This document shows positions 59,386 to 64,000 of a DNA stretch of 64,000 bases, piece by piece. The stretch spans positions 9,378-73,377 of the forward strand of contig DXZE01000003.1 in NCBI GenBank assembly GCA_019415435.1, written 5' to 3'. This DNA is from Erysipelotrichaceae bacterium (lineage in GTDB: Bacteria > Bacillota_I > Bacilli_A > Erysipelotrichales > Erysipelotrichaceae). A program made the position numbers and the translations under genes. A model generated the notes under the pieces. The model had not been told where the DNA came from and ran no database searches. It saw nothing but the letters and a program-made list of their open reading frames with translations. The stretch's first letter is position 1. Every line of letters begins with the position of its first letter.

Positions 59386-59573
59386 AACAGTCTCTGAAAC
59401 TTTGACCACTCATCCATCGAAGCATGCTTTTTTCTGAAGGTATGCTTACGGGGATGTCTCTTTCTTTTCGGATTGGTTACCGGATTGATTATATCATAGA
59501 GTTTCAGCGCTGCTGCATATATCAGCAGCATTTCCAGCGGTACGGATATACAGATGATCAGCGTAACAGCCAT
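59382..59573 (-). CDS. 63-residue small membrane protein between ktrA and kdpD
   Basis: An AGGAGAAAG site precedes ATG 59573. What is seen: one hydrophobic helix (VTLIICISVPLEMLLIYAAAL), then a strongly basic segment NPKRKRHPRKHTFRKKH and a short tail. It overlaps kdpD by 4 nt and starts 12 nt after ktrA, so it belongs to the same message. No family is recognised. A regulatory subunit of the transporter or kinase is a possibility raised only by position and size. Confidence 0.65.
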   Translation of the reverse strand: MAVTLIICISVPLEMLLIYAAALKLYDIINPVTNPKRKRHPRKHTFRKKHASMDEWSKFQRLL

Positions 59574-59585
59574 ATGTTCTTTCTC

Positions 59586-60242
59586 CTATCTGACGTTGAA
59601 ACACTTTGTGACATCTTTTGTGCGGCCAAGAACCATCAGAGTCTGTCCCGACTCCAGGGTGTAATCCGCCCCGGTTATGACATCCATCTGCCTGCCTGTC
59701 TTTACCGCAACAATGTTCATTCTGTAATGGCTGCGCACACCGATCTCACCGATGGTTCTGCCCACCCAGGCCGACGGTACGCCGACTTCAAACACGCCGA
59801 AGTCGCTATCCAACTGCATGTAATCAAAGATATTATCCCCGGCATAGCGGACGGCAGCCCATTCGCCCATGTCCCGTTCCGGATATACGACATCATCTGC
59901 GCCGTTTCTTAACAGGAACTTTCTCTGCGTGTCTCTTGAAGCACGTGAAACAACTTTCTTTGCCCCGAGTTCCTTGAGATATGATGTTGTTTCAAGAGCT
60001 GCCAGGAAGTCATCACCGATCGCGACAATACAGACATCAAAGTTGCGTACGCCTAGCGAAGAGAGAAAGTCCTGGTTTGTTCCATCACCCACCTGGGCAT
60101 TGGTTACATAGTTCAGTACTTCTTCCACTCTTTTTTCTTCTTTGTCCACAGCCATGACCTGCATGCCCATGTCATTGAGTTTTGATGCGATATGACGGCC
60201 GAATCTGCCTAAACCTATAATCAGAAAAGATCTTGTACTCAT
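59586..60242 (-). CDS. ktrA: Potassium uptake regulatory subunit KtrA/TrkA
   Basis: 218 residues from ATG 60242, with GGGGTGAT before it. What is seen: RCK_N Rossmann domain FLIIGLGRFGRHIASKL with acidic strand end VDKEE, VGDGTNQDFL, then RCK_C (TrkA_C) with VGRTIGEIGVRSHYRMNIVA. It forms the cytoplasmic ring gating KtrB by ATP/ADP and, in Firmicutes, c-di-AMP. The gene lies 5 nt after ktrB. Confidence 0.95.
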   Translation of the reverse strand: MSTRSFLIIGLGRFGRHIASKLNDMGMQVMAVDKEEKRVEEVLNYVTNAQVGDGTNQDFLSSLGVRNFDVCIVAIGDDFLAALETTSYLKELGAKKVVSRASRDTQRKFLLRNGADDVVYPERDMGEWAAVRYAGDNIFDYMQLDSDFGVFEVGVPSAWVGRTIGEIGVRSHYRMNIVAVKTGRQMDVITGADYTLESGQTLMVLGRTKDVTKCFNVR

Positions 60243-60247
60243 TATAA

Positions 60248-61567
60248 TCACCCCACTATAATTTTTTCTTCTACGCAATGTGCGTGTTTCTGCCTTGCAT
60301 TGGCAAAGATGGCATAGATCATGGTCATCCCGCCGATGCGTCCGATGAACATCAGGGCAACAAGAATTGCCCTTGAAAACAGGGAGAGCCCTGTGGTAAT
60401 GCCTAAAGTCAGACCGACCGTACCGATGGCCGATGCTGTTTCAAACATACACGTCAATAACGGCAGTCCTTCATACCGGCTGATCAGACATCCGCCGATC
60501 ACACACAGCGACACATACATGACGGAAAGCGTCAGGGATGTGGAAATCGTATCGGCAGATATTGAACGGTTGAAGGCGGAAGGCTTGTCTTCCCGCATGA
60601 AAATGGCTTTGGCAGACAGAAACAGAACGCCAAGCGTTGTTGTTTTCATGCCGCCGGCAGTGGAACCAGGCGATCCGCCTGTCAACATCAGAAAGATCAT
60701 GACCATGACTCCGGTCTCAGATAAGGCGCTGAGATCTGCCGTATTGAAACCGGCTGTACGCGGTGTGACCGCCTGGAAGAAAGAGATCAGCCAGCGGGTC
60801 AGACCGGTATAGCTGCTGTACTCAAAGAAATAGAAGTACAGGGTCGGCAGTACGATCAGCAATGATGTAATGACCAGGATCAGCTTGGACTGCAGAGAGT
60901 ATCTTCTGAAGTGAAAGCGGAACTGATAGAAATCATTCCAAGTCAGAAAACCAAGTCCGCCGATGATGATGAGACAGGCAATGGTAATGGATACCACCGG
61001 ATCTGACACATACTGGGTTAATGATCTGAAGTTTCCCATCAGGTCAAACCCGGCATTGCATAAGGCTGAAATGGAATGAAAGATGCCATACCAGATACCT
61101 TTACTGATCCCGTACTGTGGAATAAACCGGCTCATCAGGATCAGTGCCCCGATACCTTCAATGAGAAATACGCCTTTGACAATAAAACTAGTCAGTCTCA
61201 CAATACCGCCAAGCTTTGGGGCACTGAGAGAATCCTGCAGTGTCGATCTTTGCATCAGACCGATCTTTCTGCCTGAGGCAATGGCGATCGCCCCGGCTGT
61301 AATCACAATTCCAAGTCCGCCGATCTGAATCAGACAGATAATCACAAACTGACCGAAAAACGACCAGTACGTTGCGGTATCACGCACCACAAGTCCGGTC
61401 ACACAGACCGCACTGGTTGAGGTGAACAGTGCATCCGCAAAAGATGACCAGTGATGAGCAGCAGATGCCGCAGGTGTCATCAGAAGAACCGTCCCTACAA
61501 GAATCAGAAGTGTAAATCCATATAGAACCACCTGGAATGAAGACAGGTGTTTTTTTCCTATTAACAT
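60248..61567 (-). CDS. ktrB: Potassium uptake membrane subunit KtrB/TrkH
   Basis: 439 residues. What is seen: the four pore-loop filter sequences with their conserved glycine, SAVCVTGLVVRD, SALCNAGFDL, TPRTAGFNTADL and SAIGTVGLTLG; the intramembrane gate loop GSPGSTAGGMKTTT; and membrane pairs around each. The compact length fits KtrB more than TrkH. It is the first gene of a five-gene unit (ktrB, ktrA, small protein, kdpD, kdpE). No c-di-AMP (ydaO) riboswitch is visible in the 160 nt before it. Confidence 0.95.
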   Translation of the reverse strand: MLIGKKHLSSFQVVLYGFTLLILVGTVLLMTPAASAAHHWSSFADALFTSTSAVCVTGLVVRDTATYWSFFGQFVIICLIQIGGLGIVITAGAIAIASGRKIGLMQRSTLQDSLSAPKLGGIVRLTSFIVKGVFLIEGIGALILMSRFIPQYGISKGIWYGIFHSISALCNAGFDLMGNFRSLTQYVSDPVVSITIACLIIIGGLGFLTWNDFYQFRFHFRRYSLQSKLILVITSLLIVLPTLYFYFFEYSSYTGLTRWLISFFQAVTPRTAGFNTADLSALSETGVMVMIFLMLTGGSPGSTAGGMKTTTLGVLFLSAKAIFMREDKPSAFNRSISADTISTSLTLSVMYVSLCVIGGCLISRYEGLPLLTCMFETASAIGTVGLTLGITTGLSLFSRAILVALMFIGRIGGMTMIYAIFANARQKHAHCVEEKIIVG

Positions 61568-61654
61568 ATCCGGAATCCATCCCTTCTTACGCTATAAGTA
61601 TGGCGGAGGAGAAATTAAAACCGGATAAAGATTGGCCCTAAGAAATTAGGATTC

Positions 61655-61675
61655 TGTTAAGAAAGATGTTAAGAA
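61655..61675. promoter_or_regulatory. Direct repeat TGTTAAGAA, candidate OmpR-family regulator site
   Basis: TGTTAAGAA occurs at 61655-61663 and 61667-61675, 12 bp start to start. Read on the minus strand the core is TTAACA-N6-TTAACA, the layout used by PhoB/OmpR-class regulators. It lies upstream of ktrB and could be the KdpE target (inference). Confidence 0.45.
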
Positions 61676-61727
61676 TCTTTAGACCGGAGAGATGACAGGG
61701 GTTACAATAAAATAAAGTGGTAAACAT

Positions 61728-62621
61728 ATGGGAATTGGTATTGTCGGCAATGGCAAGATCATTGCCACTGCGTTGGATGGCTTTAAAAAGGCCGGAATTC
61801 CCGTGGCAGCTTTGACACCGTATATATAGGATTAGTCAACAGTGTTCACTATGAATATCTTTAAAGACATAAAAGGCACATAAACATGTCATTGTGGAAA
61901 AGCCGCTGACTTCTACCTACAGAGAAGCAGCGGATCTTGTGCAGACCGCGGACGAAGAGAATGTCTTCCTGTTTGAAGCCATCCTTTCCTGCTATTCCCG
62001 CAATTATGATGCTTTGTCAGAACATCTCGATGCCTTAGGCAATCTTAAGATCATCCGGGCCAACCACTCCCAGTACAGAAAGGGAGAACTTGCCACGGCC
62101 TTTGATCCCAGGTGCTCCGGAGGATGTCTCTATGATCTCAATGTCTATAATATTCATTTTGTGGCAGGACTTTTCGGAGCACCGAAGTTTGCCTGCCATA
62201 TGGCCAACAAAGGCTTCAACGGCATTGATACAAGCGGCATCCTCATCATGGACAGTTCAAGGCTGTACTGACCGCTGCCAAGGACAGTGTTTCTCCCAGA
62301 GGTACGATTCTGCAGGGAGAAGACGGATTCATGACCATGCATGATCGGATCCATGGAACAGATACGAAACTGCAGCTGGAGTATGAACCGGAAGACATGG
62401 CATTCCGGAATGACTTCCTGCGCATGCAGGAAGTCATCGATACTGATAATCATGCCCAGGAACAGGTATGGCTGAACCGCAGTCTTACCGTAATGGAAAT
62501 TCTGGAGAATGCCCGTCAGGATGCCGGCATCACGTTCCCGGCTGACGAGAATGAAATTGTTCATGAAGAAAAGAAGCTTGATCCAGCTATGAAAAAGCTT
62601 CTGAAAGACTTTGGAAGATAG
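61728..62621 (+). pseudogene. Gfo/Idh/MocA family oxidoreductase, broken by deletion and frameshifts
   Basis: The N-terminus is intact in sequence (MGIGIVGNGKIIATALDGF, Rossmann motif) but stops at 61829. The next part is in another frame with HVIVEKPLTSTYREAADL (the EKP motif of the family), CSGGCLYDLNVYNIHFVAGL and GILIMDSS. It then shifts frame near 62260 to KDSVSPRGTILQGEDGFMTM and LDPAMKKLLKDFGR. At about 290 codons it is somewhat shorter than usual, with roughly 40 codons missing after residue 30. Not functional as written. Confidence 0.85.
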
Positions 62622-62653
62622 GAAAAAAGCCGCGGACATCCGCAGCTTTTTCA
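62622..62653. terminator. Terminator between the Gfo/Idh pseudogene and the small minus-strand ORF
   Basis: Stem AAAAAGC-GCGGA / TCCGC-GCTTTTT with one mismatch and loop CA. A and T runs on both sides allow use in both directions. Confidence 0.75.
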
Positions 62654-62746
62654 GAATCTGATCTCAGCAGCTACCTCATTGATCTCTTCCAGGTTCAGCG
62701 GTGTTGTAACTTCTTCCCCGGTATCGTTCTCTCTGCTGTCCTTCAT
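62651..62746 (-). CDS. 31-residue small ORF, unknown
   Basis: ATG 62746 follows the strong site AAGGGGG. The product is acidic and Thr/Glu-rich with an amphipathic ending PLNLEEINEVAAEIRF. No membrane helix is present. The LxLEExxEVA pattern resembles leader peptides of some modified peptides, but no core peptide or modification gene is present. It is not recognised; it may be a real small protein or chance. Confidence 0.35.
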   Translation of the reverse strand: MKDSRENDTGEEVTTPLNLEEINEVAAEIRF

Positions 62747-62919
62747 CTTTCTGTGCCCCCTTAACCATGTAAGATCATAGTATCGAAAAAGGAAAAGAAA
62801 AGAAGTTGCATTTATACATGACTGTGCTTGTGGCTTAAAGATGGGCTGAAATTTTTCAACATGCTTGAGAAAAACAGAGGGCAATGTTAAGGTACAGACT
62901 TAGGTGAGGTGAGTTTTGC

Positions 62920-63918
62920 ATGAATGCTTTCTTTTTACCAGCCGTGCTGTGGGGAATCTTTCTGGTTTCATTTCTGTATAACCGCAGCCGGCTGAGAAAC
63001 TGTTTCTATTTTACCTTTGCGGCAATCGCAACGATTGTGGCAGCGGTGAGTCTTGTCGGGGGAAAGGCTGCCCCGTATGTATTGCTTGTGATCGCGATTG
63101 CCGTGGCGGTGATCATACTGGCTGTGCCGTTTTTTCTCATTGCCAACGGGGTAACGATGATGAAGAAAGAGAGCAGATCGCTGGCCAACCGGCTGTCGCT
63201 GTTCTTCGGTATTTTCATTCTGGCTGGGGAAATGGCGTTTCTGTATACGTTCCTTCTGCCATCATCAGGCCAGAGGGCGATGCCTGGCGGAATCAGCCGG
63301 GTGATCATCTTTTTCGGTTTAAGCGTGTTCTATCTTTCCTGTATCTTTGTGACATTTCTGTTGTATACAAGGTTTATTGAACATGTGCCTCATACCCGGG
63401 ACTTTGACTTTCTGATTGTACATGGATCCGGTTTGATCCATGGCGATCAGGTATCAAAGCTGCTGGCAGACCGGCTGGATAAGGCAATTGAAGTCTATAA
63501 CAAAGACAGGACAAAGCCGAAGATCATTACAAGCGGCGGCCAGGGACCGGACGAAACAGTCAGTGAAGCCCATGCCATGGCCATGTATTTATGTGAACAC
63601 GGGGTGCCGGCAAGTGATGTGATTGAAGAAGATCAGTCGCCGGATACGATGACCAATGTCATCAATTCCAAGAAAATCATTGATGCGTCAGAGGGCCGCA
63701 AGAGAACAGCTCTGATCTCCAGCAACTACCATGTGTACAGGTGTATGATGGATGCCCGCAGGGCGGGACTCAGATGTATCGGCATCGGCTCGCATACGGC
63801 TTCCTACTACTGGCCGAGCGCTCTGATCCGGGAGTTTGTCGCCGTGTTTACAAGGCCGCTGTATCTGACCTTTCTGATCCTTGGCTGGCTGCCTGTCTGT
63901 ATCATTTGTTTTGCCTGA
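62920..63918 (+). CDS. YdcF/DUF218 family membrane protein
   Basis: 332 residues. What is seen: an N-terminal membrane part with five helices (about 1-160), then the DUF218 domain with FLIVHGSGLIHGDQVS, ADRLDKAIEVYNKDRTKP, IITSGGQGPDETVSEAHAMA, DQSPDTMTNVINSKKI and LISSNYHVYRCMMDARR. The fold is that of SanA/YdcF; some members affect cell-envelope integrity and bind nucleotide cofactors. AGGTGAG precedes ATG 62920. A last helix follows. The substrate is unknown. It is the last gene of the GC-richer block, directly before the right-hand repeat. Confidence 0.88.
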   Translation: MNAFFLPAVLWGIFLVSFLYNRSRLRNCFYFTFAAIATIVAAVSLVGGKAAPYVLLVIAIAVAVIILAVPFFLIANGVTMMKKESRSLANRLSLFFGIFILAGEMAFLYTFLLPSSGQRAMPGGISRVIIFFGLSVFYLSCIFVTFLLYTRFIEHVPHTRDFDFLIVHGSGLIHGDQVSKLLADRLDKAIEVYNKDRTKPKIITSGGQGPDETVSEAHAMAMYLCEHGVPASDVIEEDQSPDTMTNVINSKKIIDASEGRKRTALISSNYHVYRCMMDARRAGLRCIGIGSHTASYYWPSALIREFVAVFTRPLYLTFLILGWLPVCIICFA

Positions 63919-63936
63919 AAGAAAAAGAATACTTGG

Positions 63937-64000
63937 TGTCAATATTTTTCGATAATGTCCCATAAAAGATTAAAGATGAGCGGGAGAATTTCCCGCTTTT
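63937..64000 (+). repeat. Right copy of the 64-bp repeat (continues past the window)
   Basis: It starts TGTCAATATTTTTCGATAAT and matches 56255-56318 with about three substitutions. By analogy with the left copy a transposase gene on the minus strand should follow beyond the window end. Confidence 0.8.

Noticed and set aside
61568..61727. c-di-AMP (ydaO) riboswitch before ktrB
   Set aside because: The space is only about 160 nt and none of the conserved riboswitch blocks can be seen.

Overview
The window looks like a chromosomal segment of a low-to-moderate GC Firmicute, most likely of the class Erysipelotrichia. The reasons are Firmicute-type gene clusters (recU-PBP1 divergent from gpsB-rnpB; yqeH-yhbY-nadD/yqeK-rsfS; parE-parC), an RNase P RNA of the Bacillus (B) type, TTA/AGA-rich codon use, Gram-positive surface proteins and good Shine-Dalgarno sites. 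The genus cannot be named from the sequence alone.

Layout. 1-6566: end of a fumarate-reductase-type flavoprotein, M32 carboxypeptidase, xpt, a YbaK-type deacylase, and a feoA-feoA-feoB ferrous iron operon behind a DtxR-like operator. 6567-9107: a relic of a DUF1703-type gene, then a cleavable LexA/HdiR-like repressor divergent from a Y-family polymerase with a small partner gene. 9108-15479: a two-gene membrane/coiled-coil unit, a PfkB kinase, a deoxynucleoside kinase, a COG2509 flavoprotein, L-serine dehydratase (sdaAB-sdaAA) and a DhaS-like TetR regulator. 15591-18980: a tRNA-Ser(GGA), an aberrant tRNA-like paralogue, and a glycerol-3-phosphate-type oxidoreductase triad (GlpA-like, FAD/NAD oxidoreductase, DUF1667) under a promoter carrying a cre box. 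19016-34376: HtrA; SseB with a GNAT-pyrophosphatase fusion and a 25-residue membrane peptide; an amidohydrolase-GNAT-hflX-M18 peptidase operon; a tandem histidine phosphatase; citrate synthase divergent from isocitrate dehydrogenase-aconitase, which together form an oxidative branch to 2-oxoglutarate; an esterase and plsY.

34577-39082 encodes a 1501-residue secreted coiled-coil protein with a transglutaminase-like core. 39188-47820 is housekeeping: topoisomerase IV, ribosome-assembly GTPase and partners, DnaD, endonuclease III. 47839-55690 holds PBP1A, recU, a decayed IS1634-family element inside a 40-bp target duplication, gpsB, rnpB, pgsA and recA.

56255-64000 is a visibly more GC-rich accessory block. 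It carries a potassium-uptake module (ktrB, ktrA, a small membrane protein, a short KdpD-type kinase, kdpE), a broken Gfo/Idh oxidoreductase gene, a very small ORF and a YdcF/DUF218 membrane protein. A 64-bp sequence occurs in the same orientation at both ends of the block, next to transposase debris on the left, which suggests an IS-bounded insertion.

No CRISPR array, prophage module or complete mobile element is visible. The observations most worth following are the aberrant tRNA-Ser-like gene, the GNAT-pyrophosphatase fusion with its neighbours, the four-half-site operator between citZ and icd, the IS insertion that kept both divergent promoters, and the degenerate NadD part of the YqeK protein.
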